From assembly GCA_903929795.1 (NCBI GenBank), contig CAIYWC010000097.1, positions 1-64,000 on the forward strand: DNA of 64,000 nt. The letters are read 5' to 3'. The translations under genes were made by a program, and so were the position numbers. Below are positions 28,863 through 38,843 of the stretch, one piece after another. The stretch is from an uncultured Myxococcales bacterium. Lineage in GTDB: Bacteria; Myxococcota_A; UBA9042. Position 1 is the first letter of the stretch. Each line of letters opens with the position of its first letter. Below the pieces are notes generated by a model. The model had not been told where the DNA came from, ran no database searches, and saw only the letters and a program-made list of their open reading frames with translations.

Positions 28863-29120
28863 GTGAGCAAGACGACGACACAGACCAAGACCCGCATCGA
28901 AGTCGATGTGGCGCTGCGCCAGGCCAACCTGACCAGCGAGGAAGAGAAAGTGCTGCGCATGCATTATGGCATCGGCATGGCGGCGCAAGGCGAGATCGAG
29001 GCGCACGCTGCGGTGAACGCGGACGTCCAGGCGCAGATCGCAGCGATCGAGCAAAGGGCCATCGGCCATGTCCGGCGCCAGCAGGCCGTGATCGACCGCC
29101 TGCGCCACATCGACGGCTAG
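28863..29120 (+). CDS. Small protein resembling isolated sigma70 region 4
   Basis: GTG start preceded by GGAGAG; LTSEEEKVLRMHYGIGM...IAAIEQRAIGHVR parallels RpoD LTAREAKVLRMRFGIDM...IRQIEAKALRKLR. Confidence 0.55.
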   Translation: MSKTTTQTKTRIEVDVALRQANLTSEEEKVLRMHYGIGMAAQGEIEAHAAVNADVQAQIAAIEQRAIGHVRRQQAVIDRLRHIDG

Positions 29121-29340
29121 ATTTCGCGACGGCCTCGTTCGCGGACACGGAGGGCTCGGTGGCCGTAGGAATGGATGCTACAGTGTTCCCGGACGTGTTC
29201 GCGCTTGACGCGAGGGCCGGTTTTGGTCAAACTCATGCCCCCGCTTTGCGCCAAATGGCCGCAAGTGCTGGATTTCTGGGCTCGCTGCTGAACCCATTCT
29301 TTGACCCTGCGAGTCCCGCGCTCGACCTCTGGAGTTTCCC

Positions 29341-29502
29341 ATGGCATCGCCCACACGCTCGACCGATCGCATCCGCAAAGCCAAGCGCGTCAGCGCCGGC
29401 AAAGAGCGCAAGCGTGTCATCGCTCGCGACCAGCGCATTGCCTCCGAGAAGCAGCTGGAAATCGCCCTGGGCGAAAAGTTCTCGCTGCCGACCATCCGCT
29501 GA
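29341..29502 (+). CDS. 53-aa highly basic small protein (below the ORF-track length cutoff)
   Basis: ATG preceded by GGAG; MASPTRSTDRIRKAKRVSAGKERKRVIARDQRIASEKQLEIALGEKFSLPTIR stop. Confidence 0.55.
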   Translation: MASPTRSTDRIRKAKRVSAGKERKRVIARDQRIASEKQLEIALGEKFSLPTIR

Positions 29503-32455
29503 ATTCAGCGCCACGCCAGCGCCGGACGCCTCGGGCGGCGGCGATCGCGGTGGCAGCCGTCGCCTGATCCGCGTCTTTCGCGGTCGTCGCGCGTGGCTTG
29601 CGCTGCTGACCTTTTGCCTGATCCTCGCGTTCGCCGCCGTCACCGCGCTGCACCGCGCGCCGATCAACCCGCCGCCGTCGTCGCCATGGCGCCTCCTGGA
29701 GCGCATCGGGCTGCTGTTTGGCGTCACGCCGGATTTGCCGGCCGATTGGGCCGTGGATCTCGACAAAGTCGGCCAGGGCGACGCGACGCGATTCGCCGTA
29801 ACGGCGCCGCTGGGCGAGATCGCCAACCCGTTTCACGACGCCGACGCCCGCAAAGCCTGGACCGCGTGGCATGAAGGCCGCTTTCAGGACGCGCTGGCGC
29901 CGGCGAGCAAGGCCTGGAACGCGCTGGCCCAAGCGGATCCGCAGCAGGAACGGCCGCTGCTGGCGTTTCTCTACGCCCAGACCCGATTGTATGCCAAGGA
30001 TGCGGCGGGCGCGCTGGCCGCGGCCCGGATCGCGACGCAACAGCCGCTGCTGGGCGCCGATGCGCTGACGTTCCTGGCGGCGCGGGCCGACGAGCAGGGC
30101 TTGTCAATGGTCGTGCTGGCGCTGCTCAAGGGCCGGTCGGAGCCGCAGCAGCAGCTGCTCGTGGCCAAGGCGCTGCGCCGCAACGGCCAGATGACCGCCG
30201 CCGCGCAGGCGCTGGCGCAAGTCCACGCGGCGACGGGGACCGGGCTGTGGCGCAAGCAGCAGCTCGAGGCGATGCGGCTGGCCGGCGCGCGTGGGCAGAT
30301 GGACGACGCGGTGCAGCTGGCGCGGCAGCTGATCGACCAGGCGGGCAAAAGCACGCAAACCGAAGAAGCGGTGGACGCGCTGATCGGCGGCAGCGACGCG
30401 GTGTGGCAGGCGCGGCTCAAGAAGCGGCCGCAGGACGCCCCGGCGGTGCTGGACGCGCTTGTGTGGACGGCGCAGCGCCGGCGCTATGCCCGCGCGACGC
30501 CCGCGCTGGAGGCGATGGGCAAGGACATGTCCCTGCCGCTGCCGATTCGCTGCCACGCGCGCTCGTGGGCGGCGCACACGCATGATCGCAAAGGCGAACT
30601 GGACGCGTCGATCGCGCTGCTGGAAGGCGTCGCGGCGGATTGTGCGACGCCGGAAGTGCGCCAGCTGGCGGTGGATGAGGACACGCTGGCGCCGGGCGAT
30701 CCCGAGTGGCGTATCGGCCGCGCGCGGCTGCTGCAGGGCAAGCTGGAAGGCGCGGCGGACCTGAAGAAGGCGCTGGAGCTCGGCTTGGGCGGCTTGGATG
30801 GCGAGGATGCCCGCACGCTGCTGCACCTGACCACGCTGCCGGATGCGGCGCAAAAGTTGAAGACGCACGGCGCGACGTCGGCGAACGACTACGCGGAGCG
30901 GGACATCGTGGACGTGATGGCGTGGCGCTTTGCCATGGACGCGATGGTCGCTGGCAAGTGGCCGGATGCGCTGAAGATTTTGGACCGGCTTGTCGAAGTG
31001 CGCGACGCGGAGCCAACCGCCACGGCGTTTGCCCCGCGGGCCGCCGACGCTCCGCCGCCGCGCTACGACGATCGCGATTGGGCGCGCGGGCGAGGCGACT
31101 ATTTTGCCGGGCGCGCGCTGCAGGCGCTGGGCAAGGACGACGCCGCGATCGCCCGCTGGCAGCGCGTGGTGCTGCGCCATCCGCTGAGCTACTACGCGAC
31201 GATGGCGCTCGCGCAGCTGCAGGCGTCCGGCGCCAGGATGCCGGAGCTGCCGCAAGACGAGCTGGTGGCCGGTCCGGTGCTGACGGCCAAGCTGCTGGCC
31301 GACGCCAATGTGCAGCGCGCGCGTCTGCTGGGTCAGCTGGGCTGGCACGACGAAGCGGGCGACCTCCTGGACGCTGTGGGCCTCGGGCGCGACGTGGCGG
31401 CGGCAGACAAGTGGGCGGCGGGCGATCCGTCGGGTGCCTGGGCGCGCGCGGCGCTGGACGATGAAGCCGGGCGCTGGACGGCGTCGCACGCCATGGGCCG
31501 CGATGCCCTGCGGCGTTTTGCCACGCGCTATCCGGGCGAGAGCAACAAGCTCGCATGGCAGATCGCCTACCCGCGGGCGTTTCGCACGCTGATCGAGGAC
31601 GCGGCGCAGGAATTTGGCCTGCATCCGTCGGTGGTGTGGGCGATTGGCCGCAGCGAGAGTGGCTTCAATCCGCGCGTCGAATCGCACGCGGCCGCTATCG
31701 GGCTGTTGCAGCTGATTTTGCCGACCGCCCAGGCGATGGCCAAGCCGCTGGGGCTGACGGCGGACGCTGGCACGCTGCGGCAGCCGGCGGTGAACGTCCG
31801 CCTGGGCGCGCGCTACCTGAAGACGTTGCTGGGCCGCTTTGATCGCGAGGCGCAGATGGCGGCGGGCTACAATGCCGGCGGCGGCGCGGTGGGTCGCTGG
31901 CGCAAGACGCGCGGCGATTGGCCGATGGACTTGTTTGTCGAGTCGATCCCGTTTCGCGAGACGCGTGACTACGCCAAGCGCGTGTGCGCTTCGATCGCCG
32001 TCTACCGCAACCTCTACGACGGCGAGACGCTGCACGCGTTTGGCCTGACGCAAAAAGCTGTGCCGACGCAGGATGAACCGCCGACGGAGCCGTCCTCGAC
32101 CGCGGGTACGCAGGTGGCGCGCGCGCCGGCGGTGGCCGTCGTCAGCCATGCCGCGCAGACGCTGGTGGTGGCGGACGCCGCGCCGGTGAAGCCGGCCGTG
32201 ACGGTGATCGCCCATGGACTTTCCGCGCCCCGCGCCGTGCGGGCGCCTCATCCGGTCACAGTCCGCGCCGTGGCCCACGTTCGCGCGCAGCCGCGGCAGC
32301 AAGCCCACACGCACAGCCGGCGCGAGATCGCTGCGGTCAGCCGGCACGTGGCGAAGAAAGCTCCGCGCGAGCGGATGTTGGTGTCGGCGGTGGTCATGCC
32401 GGTTCGGGCGGGTAAGCCGGCGTCGGTCGCGCCGCGCCACCACCGGCACCGCTGA
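29438..32455 (+). CDS. Soluble lytic murein transglycosylase (Slt-type) with N-terminal TM
   Basis: ESGFNPRVESHAAAIGLLQLILPTAQAMAKPLGL...NVRLGARYLKTLLGRF...AAGYNAGGGAV; TPR-like solenoid. Start uncertain: TTG 29438 or further upstream. Confidence 0.88.
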   Translation: MPPRSSWKSPWAKSSRCRPSAEFSATPAPDASGGGDRGGSRRLIRVFRGRRAWLALLTFCLILAFAAVTALHRAPINPPPSSPWRLLERIGLLFGVTPDLPADWAVDLDKVGQGDATRFAVTAPLGEIANPFHDADARKAWTAWHEGRFQDALAPASKAWNALAQADPQQERPLLAFLYAQTRLYAKDAAGALAAARIATQQPLLGADALTFLAARADEQGLSMVVLALLKGRSEPQQQLLVAKALRRNGQMTAAAQALAQVHAATGTGLWRKQQLEAMRLAGARGQMDDAVQLARQLIDQAGKSTQTEEAVDALIGGSDAVWQARLKKRPQDAPAVLDALVWTAQRRRYARATPALEAMGKDMSLPLPIRCHARSWAAHTHDRKGELDASIALLEGVAADCATPEVRQLAVDEDTLAPGDPEWRIGRARLLQGKLEGAADLKKALELGLGGLDGEDARTLLHLTTLPDAAQKLKTHGATSANDYAERDIVDVMAWRFAMDAMVAGKWPDALKILDRLVEVRDAEPTATAFAPRAADAPPPRYDDRDWARGRGDYFAGRALQALGKDDAAIARWQRVVLRHPLSYYATMALAQLQASGARMPELPQDELVAGPVLTAKLLADANVQRARLLGQLGWHDEAGDLLDAVGLGRDVAAADKWAAGDPSGAWARAALDDEAGRWTASHAMGRDALRRFATRYPGESNKLAWQIAYPRAFRTLIEDAAQEFGLHPSVVWAIGRSESGFNPRVESHAAAIGLLQLILPTAQAMAKPLGLTADAGTLRQPAVNVRLGARYLKTLLGRFDREAQMAAGYNAGGGAVGRWRKTRGDWPMDLFVESIPFRETRDYAKRVCASIAVYRNLYDGETLHAFGLTQKAVPTQDEPPTEPSSTAGTQVARAPAVAVVSHAAQTLVVADAAPVKPAVTVIAHGLSAPRAVRAPHPVTVRAVAHVRAQPRQQAHTHSRREIAAVSRHVAKKAPRERMLVSAVVMPVRAGKPASVAPRHHRHR

Positions 32456-32511
32456 AGCCACCGCGATGGGCTATCCGGGATTGCCTCGGTGCGAGACCAA
32501 ACGCGCGAAGG

Positions 32512-32610
32512 GCAGACCTGTTGCGTTTCGGATTGGACCGCATGCGTGCTCCTCCGGAGTCACGGCGCAGTAAACGGGCGCTTGATCTCGAACGTCGGCG
32601 AATGTGCTAC
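32512..32610 (+). promoter_or_regulatory. Dispersed repeat copy R2
   Basis: GCAGACCTGTTGCGTTTCGGATTGGACCGCATGCGTGC...TTGATC-N17-TGCTAC. Confidence 0.65.
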
Positions 32611-32717
32611 CGCGCCGACGGCCAGTTGAATCGACAGCCCGGTTCGCGCGTCCATGCTGCAGCGCGGGAACAGGATCTGCTTGGCCGGTGTTGTTCACGC
32701 CAGGGCTGGAAGGCAAG

Positions 32718-34871
32718 TTGACGAAGCATCCCGATCACAAGCCGCAAGCCTGGCCCAGCGACGTCCGTGCGCGCGTTGCGCCTGTCCTGCGCGTGCTGGC
32801 GCGGGTGCGCATGCGTCGGTGGCTGCAAACGGCGACGGCGCGGCTGCTGGGCTGGCTGACGCTGCTGGCGGCGCTGCTGGCGCCCACCGTGGCGCTCACG
32901 CGGCTTGACGTGGCGGCGTTGCCGATCGCGGCGGGTGTGGTGCTGGTGGCGGTGCTCGCGCTGCTCCACGCGCTGTGGCAGCGGCAGCCGTGGCGGGTGC
33001 TGGCCCGGCAGGTGGATGAACAAACCGGCAGCAAGGACGTGCTGGCGACCGCGCTGTGGCTGGCGGAGACCGGGCGGCACGATGGCTGGGCGCTTGTGCA
33101 GGCGCAGGCGGCGTTGGCGTGGGCGGGCCGGCTGGAGCCGCGGCTGCTGGCGCCGTGGCGGCTGCCGCGCGCGTTGCCGTGGCTGGCCGGTGCGGTGGTG
33201 CTGATGGCGGTGGCGATTCAGGTGCCGCTCGATGGCGCCAAACGGCTGGTTGGCCTGTACCGCACGGATCCGCTTGTCGGCGTGGCGCTGACGCTTCCCG
33301 GTGGGCCGCAGCCGTTCACGTCGGCGGCGGCGCTGCTGGGCGAGGACACGACCCGGCTGCTCGACGCGGATGCCAAGCTGCTCGACGAGATCGCCGACCA
33401 AGTGACGGACTTGCCGACGCGGAAGTGGCTGGAGGGCGTGCGCAGGGTCGTGGGTGGCGTGGCGGATGGCCAGCTGGACAAGCGCCAGGCGCTCGAACAG
33501 CTGGCGGAACTGGATGCCCAAAAGCCGGCCGCGCCGCACAATCCGCTGGATCCACCGGAGCCCAAGGCCGCGCCCGAAGGCGACAAGGCGACCGGTGCGC
33601 CGCAGAGTCCGGAGCAGGCGGAGCAAGCGCAGGAGCAAAAGGATCAGGCGTTGAAGAACGCGGTCGCGCAAGCGGCCAAGACGGCAGCCAAGGCCGCGCC
33701 CAAGGGCGAGGAGCAAAAGCTGCTGGAAGAAGCCGCGGAGAAAAAGGATCTCGGGCTGTTGGCGAAGCTGGCGGAGAAGCTGGCGGCCAAGAACATGAGT
33801 GACAAGGAGCTGGAGCAGTGGATCAAGGTGGCGGAGAAGTTTGCCGGCGCGCTGAAGGACCAGAAAATTCCAGATAAATTCAAAGACTTGGCGGATCGTG
33901 TCGATCGGCTGCAGAAAAAGCGCGCGCAAGAAGGCGGCCTGGGCGCGAGCGATCAGGAGCGGCTGAAGTCGGCACGCAAGGAGCTGGAGCAGCTGCGGCG
34001 GGACAACGGCGACGTGCTGGCGGCGCAGCATCAGGTGCAGCGGCTGGAGCGCGGCGCGAAAGGTGCCGCGGATGAGCTGCGGCGCGCGCAGCAAGACGAC
34101 CGGCTGGGCAAGAAGGACAGCGCCGAGGACAAGAAGCAGGCCCAGGAGGAGCTGCGGCGGCAGATGCGCGCTGCGGCCAACGAGCTGCGGCGGGAAAGCG
34201 AGCGGCAGCAGGCAGGCCAAGCGCAGCGTATCGGCCAGAACCGGATGCGGGAGCTGCGCGAGGCGCTGGATCGGACCGGCAGCAAGCCGGACCTGGCGAA
34301 GCGGCAGTTCGACAAAAAGGCCATGCAAAACGGCGACAAGCCTGAGCGCGGCGAAGGTCCGCAGCGGCTGGGCCAAAAGGGCGGCAAGCCGGACGAGGAT
34401 TCGCCGGAAGCGCGCGACGCCAAGCGCATGGCCGAGGCGCGCGCCAAGGAGGCGGCGCAGGGCCAGCCGGGCGACAAGGGCGGGCAAAAGTCGGGGAAAT
34501 TCAAGCTGGGCCAGGGCAAGGACGGCCAGTTTGACCGGATGGAGCAGATTCGTCAGGGCTACGAGCAGGGCGGCAGCCAGCCCGGCAAGGAAAAAGGCGA
34601 TGCGCGCGAGGATGCGGCCAACAAGCGCGTGGCGGGCGGCAAGCGCGAGCAGCTGAAGGGCCAGGAGGGTGCGGGACCGGATATCAAGAAAGTCTTCAGC
34701 GACGCGGCGCGCAAGGGCTTCTCGCGCCAGGGCTGGCGCGACGTGTACAAGGAATATTCACAGGTTGCGGACGACATGCTGGATCAGGAGCAGATTCCGC
34801 CGGGGCGGCGCAGCGTTGTGCGGCACTATTTTGAGTTGATTCGCCCGCGGACGGGCTGGGGGCCGCGCTGA
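32718..34871 (+). CDS. Membrane protein with long charged coiled-coil, first gene of the MoxR operon
   Basis: TTG start preceded by GGAAGG; TM segments LLGWLTLLAALLAPTVAL, AAGVVLVAVLALLHALW and LPWLAGAVVLMAVAI; K/E/Q/A-rich C-terminal half. Confidence 0.65.
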   Translation: MTKHPDHKPQAWPSDVRARVAPVLRVLARVRMRRWLQTATARLLGWLTLLAALLAPTVALTRLDVAALPIAAGVVLVAVLALLHALWQRQPWRVLARQVDEQTGSKDVLATALWLAETGRHDGWALVQAQAALAWAGRLEPRLLAPWRLPRALPWLAGAVVLMAVAIQVPLDGAKRLVGLYRTDPLVGVALTLPGGPQPFTSAAALLGEDTTRLLDADAKLLDEIADQVTDLPTRKWLEGVRRVVGGVADGQLDKRQALEQLAELDAQKPAAPHNPLDPPEPKAAPEGDKATGAPQSPEQAEQAQEQKDQALKNAVAQAAKTAAKAAPKGEEQKLLEEAAEKKDLGLLAKLAEKLAAKNMSDKELEQWIKVAEKFAGALKDQKIPDKFKDLADRVDRLQKKRAQEGGLGASDQERLKSARKELEQLRRDNGDVLAAQHQVQRLERGAKGAADELRRAQQDDRLGKKDSAEDKKQAQEELRRQMRAAANELRRESERQQAGQAQRIGQNRMRELREALDRTGSKPDLAKRQFDKKAMQNGDKPERGEGPQRLGQKGGKPDEDSPEARDAKRMAEARAKEAAQGQPGDKGGQKSGKFKLGQGKDGQFDRMEQIRQGYEQGGSQPGKEKGDAREDAANKRVAGGKREQLKGQEGAGPDIKKVFSDAARKGFSRQGWRDVYKEYSQVADDMLDQEQIPPGRRSVVRHYFELIRPRTGWGPR

Positions 34872-34892
34872 CAGCGGCGAGTGGGGATTGGC

Positions 34893-35888
34893 ATGGGACA
34901 GGCGGTGGAACAGCTTGAAATTGAACATCAAATCGCATGGATGGCCGAGAGGCTGGGCGCGCTGAAGGCGGAGCTGCACAAAGTCATGGTCGGCCAGGAC
35001 GAGGTCATCGAAGGCGTGCTGCTGGGTATGCTCGCCGGTGGCCACGTGCTGCTGGAAGGCGTGCCGGGCCTGGGCAAGACGCTGCTGGTGCGGACGTTGG
35101 CGCAGGCGATGGACCTGCACTTTTCGCGCGTGCAGTTCACGCCGGACTTGATGCCGTCGGACATCATCGGCGCGCAGATCCTGGCGGATGACGGCAAGGG
35201 CGGCCGCGCGCTGGTGTTTCAGGAAGGTCCTGTTTTTACGAATATTTTACTCGCCGACGAGATCAACCGCGCGACGCCCAAGACGCAGTCCGCGCTGCTG
35301 GAGGCGATGCAGGAGCGGTCCGTGACCGTGGGGCGGACGACGTACCCGCTGACGCCGCCGTTTTTTGTGCTGGCAACGCAAAACCCCCTGGAAATGGAAG
35401 GGACTTACGTGCTGCCGGAGGCGCAGCTGGACCGTTTCCTGTTCAAAATCGACGTGCCGTTTCCGAGCGACAAGGAGCTGACGGAGATCGCGACGCGCAC
35501 GGTGCGATCGGTGCAGGCGACGGTGCAGCCGGTGTTGTCCGGGCTGGACATCCTGACGATCCAGCATTTCGCGGTGGATTGTCCGATTGCGCCGCATGTC
35601 ATTGAATTTGCTGTAAAATTGGTGGGTGGTTCGCATGGTCGGCTGGCGGCGGCCAAGCAGTACCTGCGCGGGGGTGCGAGCCCGCGCGCGGTGCAGGCGC
35701 TGGTGGCGGGCGCGAAGCTGCGCGCGCTGCTGCAGGGCCGGCTCAACGGGTCGATCGACGACGTGAAGGCGCTGGCCAAGCCGGTCCTGCGCCACCGGCT
35801 GCTGCTGAACTTTGACGCGGAGGCGGACCGCGTGCGACCCGACCAGGTGATTGAGCAGATGATTGCCGAGCTGGATCGCCAGCGTTGA
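34893..35888 (+). CDS. MoxR family AAA+ ATPase
   Basis: GVPGLGKTLLVRTLAQAM; LLADEINRATPKTQSALLEAMQE; FVLATQNPLEMEGTYVLPEAQLDRF. Confidence 0.95.
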   Translation: MGQAVEQLEIEHQIAWMAERLGALKAELHKVMVGQDEVIEGVLLGMLAGGHVLLEGVPGLGKTLLVRTLAQAMDLHFSRVQFTPDLMPSDIIGAQILADDGKGGRALVFQEGPVFTNILLADEINRATPKTQSALLEAMQERSVTVGRTTYPLTPPFFVLATQNPLEMEGTYVLPEAQLDRFLFKIDVPFPSDKELTEIATRTVRSVQATVQPVLSGLDILTIQHFAVDCPIAPHVIEFAVKLVGGSHGRLAAAKQYLRGGASPRAVQALVAGAKLRALLQGRLNGSIDDVKALAKPVLRHRLLLNFDAEADRVRPDQVIEQMIAELDRQR

Positions 35889-35895
35889 GGTCTGC

Positions 35896-36819
35896 GTGAG
35901 CGCTCCGGCCCCCAGCCACCACGAAGGCATCCGCGACGACCTGTTCGACCCGGCATTCCTCGGCCGCGTCGAACAGTTGGCGTTGCTCGCGCGCCGTATG
36001 GCCAGCTCCGGCACGCGCGCAAACCGCCGTTCGCGCATCGTCGGCAGCGGCATCGAGTTCGCCGATCACCGCGGCTACACGCCCGGCGACGACCTGCGCA
36101 ACGTGGATTGGAAGCTTTTTGCCCGCACGGAGCGGCTGAATTTGCGGCTGTACGAGGAGGAAGAGGACCTGTCGGTCTATTTTCTCATCGACCGCTCGAC
36201 CTCCATGACGATGGCGCCCGACGGCGAAAAGACCTTGCTGGATAGGGCGTTGCAGGTCGCAGCGGCGCTGTCCTACATCGCGCTGTCCAACCTCGACCGC
36301 GTCGCCGTCGTGCCGTTTGCCGACAAAATCGCGGCGCCGATGCGGCCCGTCCGCGGTCGCGCGCAATTCTTCAAGATTCTCAGGGTGTTGTCCGATGTAC
36401 CGCCCGGTGGCCGCACCGACATCCAGGCGGCGTTCAACGGCTGGTTGCGCACACAGCCACGGCCGGGGCTGGCGGTGGTCATCTCGGATTTCTTTGATTC
36501 CAAGGGCTTGGGCGATGCGCTGCGGCTGCTGACCTACCGCGGTTTTGAGCCGATGGTGCTGCAGCTGGTGGACCGCACGCTGCTGGACGCGGACGTGCAG
36601 GGTGATCTGGCGATTGTCGACTGCGAGACCGGCGAGACCCGCGAGATTGTCCTGACGCCGCAGCTGCTGGCGCGGTACCGCGCGGCGTTCGAGATGCTCG
36701 GCCACGACGTGCAGCGGGCGGCGAGCGAGGTCGGCGCGCGTTGCCTGCAGATCGACCTGAGCGTGCCGTTCGACGACGTGGTGATGCGGGTGTTTCGCGC
36801 CGGAGGTTTCCTCGGGTGA
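35896..36819 (+). CDS. DUF58 domain protein (vWA-like)
   Basis: GSGIEFADHRGYTPGDDLRNVDWKLFARTERLNLRLYEEEEDLSVYFLIDRSTSM; GTG start. Confidence 0.93.
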   Translation: MSAPAPSHHEGIRDDLFDPAFLGRVEQLALLARRMASSGTRANRRSRIVGSGIEFADHRGYTPGDDLRNVDWKLFARTERLNLRLYEEEEDLSVYFLIDRSTSMTMAPDGEKTLLDRALQVAAALSYIALSNLDRVAVVPFADKIAAPMRPVRGRAQFFKILRVLSDVPPGGRTDIQAAFNGWLRTQPRPGLAVVISDFFDSKGLGDALRLLTYRGFEPMVLQLVDRTLLDADVQGDLAIVDCETGETREIVLTPQLLARYRAAFEMLGHDVQRAASEVGARCLQIDLSVPFDDVVMRVFRAGGFLG

Positions 36820-38843
36820 ACGCGCTGCATGTCCATGAATTACTGACGAATTCCGCTGATTTGTTGCGCGTGTCCGCCGCTGTGCTCGCGGCCATTGTGC
36901 TGCTGTACCTGCTGCGGCCGCGCCAGCGCCGCGTGGAAGTGCCGTTCGGTGGGCTGTGGCAGCGCGTGCTGGCCGAGAGCGAGTCGCGGGTGGTCGGTCG
37001 CAACCTCCGTCGGCTGCTGTCTTTTTTGCTGATGCTGCTGATCGCGGGCCTGCTCATCGCGACGTTGGCTGAGCCACTCTTTGGCCACGTGACGTTTGGC
37101 CAGCGTCCGGAGCCGGCGCGGCCACATACCGTCGTGATTGTCGACGTTTCCGCGTCGATGCAGACCGAGGACGGCCAAAACGGCACGCGGCTGGCGGAGG
37201 CGCAGGCGGCACTGCGCGCGTGGCTGCTCGCGGGACCGCCGCAGGAAGACGTGCTGCTGCTGGCGGCGTCCGGACATGCCGAGGTGCTGGCAGGCTGGGG
37301 TAGCGATCGGGCGGCGCTGAACGACGCGGTTGACCGCCTGCACGCGACCGACGGTGGGCTTGACCTGCGCCGCGCGGTGGACACGGCGCAGCAGGCCCTG
37401 GCGCACCGCCTGTCGCCGCGGATCGTGCTGGTGAGCGACGCTGGGCCGGCAGAGTTGCCGCTGGACGTGACGCCGCCAAGCGCAGCGCAAGAACAGGTCG
37501 CGATCGAGCACCTGCGCGTCGGCCCCGCGCGCGCGTGGCAGCCCGGACAGCCCGCGCCCGAGCCGACCCTGACCAACCTGGCCGTGGGCGAGCTACGGGT
37601 CCGGGCCGATCCGCTCGACCCGGGCCGCGGCACGCTCTCAGTGCAAATTCGAAATGATTCCAAGGCTCCAGTGGCCGCGCAGCTCCTGCTGGCCGGGAGC
37701 GACACCGCTTTTGACGCGGCGACGTTTGGCGCGACGGACGCCCTGCGGCGCATTGTCGACGTCGACGCGCCGCCGGGGCTCTCGACGCAGGTGGTGCCCG
37801 GCGTGGACCTGACCGCCGCGCGGTTTGCCGTCCAGGTGCGCGGCAAGGCCGGTCAGCACGACGTAGCGCCTTGGGATGACTGGGGTTTTGCCGTTCTGGC
37901 GGAGCGGCGGGAGCTGGGCGTGCTCGTCGTCTCCGGCGCGCCTGGCGTGGACCCGTCGGCCGGAAACCTGTACTTGGCGGCCGCGCTGTTCGCGCATGGC
38001 AAGGTCAAGGTGCAGCACGTGGCGGCGGCGGATTACCGGCCGGAGACCTTTGCTGCTCGCGATCGCGCGCGCCACGGCATCGACGTCGTGGTGCTGGACC
38101 AGGCGGGTTTTGCCCTGCCGGAAGGGACGCCGGGGCTGATCCTGTCGCTGGCCGGCGCGCCGACCGAGACGCTGCGGCTGGCCGAGGGGCCTGAGCTGGC
38201 CGTGCGCAACGAGGACCACCCAGCGATGCGCGGAATCTCCTTTGCGGACACGAACTTTGACAAGGTGCGGCTGATTCCACCGCGGCCGGGCGACACGGTG
38301 CTGGCGGTCGCCAAGCCGCGCGGCGTGGTGATGGTGGCGCGCCAGGACGGCGTGCGCACGATCGAGTGGGGCATCGACCTGCTGGAGACGGACCTGGGCG
38401 CGCGCTACGCGATGCCGCTGCTGGTGTCCAACGCGCTGCTGTGGCTGGTTGGGCAAGAGGAGTCGCTTGTGCCGCCGCTGCTCGTCGGGCGGCCGTGGGC
38501 GGTCGATGCGCCAGTGGACGCGACCTGGCAGTACGTGGAGCCGGGCCAGAAGCCGCGGCCGGCGCGCACGTCCGGGCGACAACTGTTGGGCCAGAGCGAG
38601 CGCCACGGCGTGCACGTCTGGCAGTCCGATGGCGACCGGTTGGTGGCGCGCGCAACCGTGCTAGCGCCGACAGAAAACCCAACATTGTTGAGGCCTTGGG
38701 GCCAGACGGTGCGGACGTTGCCCGCGGCGCCCCAGGTTGCGCGTGAACGCCTCGGCTTGCCGCGCTGGAGCCTGTGGCTGCTGGCGGCGATGGTTATTTT
38801 GTCCGTGGAATGGGTGACTTACCTGCGGCGGAGGACGGTATGA
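36816..38843 (+). CDS. BatA/vWA domain membrane protein
   Basis: GTG start overlapping the DUF58 stop; BatA-like N-terminus AAIVLLYLLRPRQRRVEVPFGGLW; vWA TVVIVDVSASMQ; C-terminal TM. Confidence 0.85.
   Translation: MNALHVHELLTNSADLLRVSAAVLAAIVLLYLLRPRQRRVEVPFGGLWQRVLAESESRVVGRNLRRLLSFLLMLLIAGLLIATLAEPLFGHVTFGQRPEPARPHTVVIVDVSASMQTEDGQNGTRLAEAQAALRAWLLAGPPQEDVLLLAASGHAEVLAGWGSDRAALNDAVDRLHATDGGLDLRRAVDTAQQALAHRLSPRIVLVSDAGPAELPLDVTPPSAAQEQVAIEHLRVGPARAWQPGQPAPEPTLTNLAVGELRVRADPLDPGRGTLSVQIRNDSKAPVAAQLLLAGSDTAFDAATFGATDALRRIVDVDAPPGLSTQVVPGVDLTAARFAVQVRGKAGQHDVAPWDDWGFAVLAERRELGVLVVSGAPGVDPSAGNLYLAAALFAHGKVKVQHVAAADYRPETFAARDRARHGIDVVVLDQAGFALPEGTPGLILSLAGAPTETLRLAEGPELAVRNEDHPAMRGISFADTNFDKVRLIPPRPGDTVLAVAKPRGVVMVARQDGVRTIEWGIDLLETDLGARYAMPLLVSNALLWLVGQEESLVPPLLVGRPWAVDAPVDATWQYVEPGQKPRPARTSGRQLLGQSERHGVHVWQSDGDRLVARATVLAPTENPTLLRPWGQTVRTLPAAPQVARERLGLPRWSLWLLAAMVILSVEWVTYLRRRTV

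Noticed and set aside
30104-32461. 785-aa minus-strand ORF opposite the lytic transglycosylase
   Set aside because: R/H/Q-rich low-information translation; the plus-strand transglycosylase has catalytic motifs.
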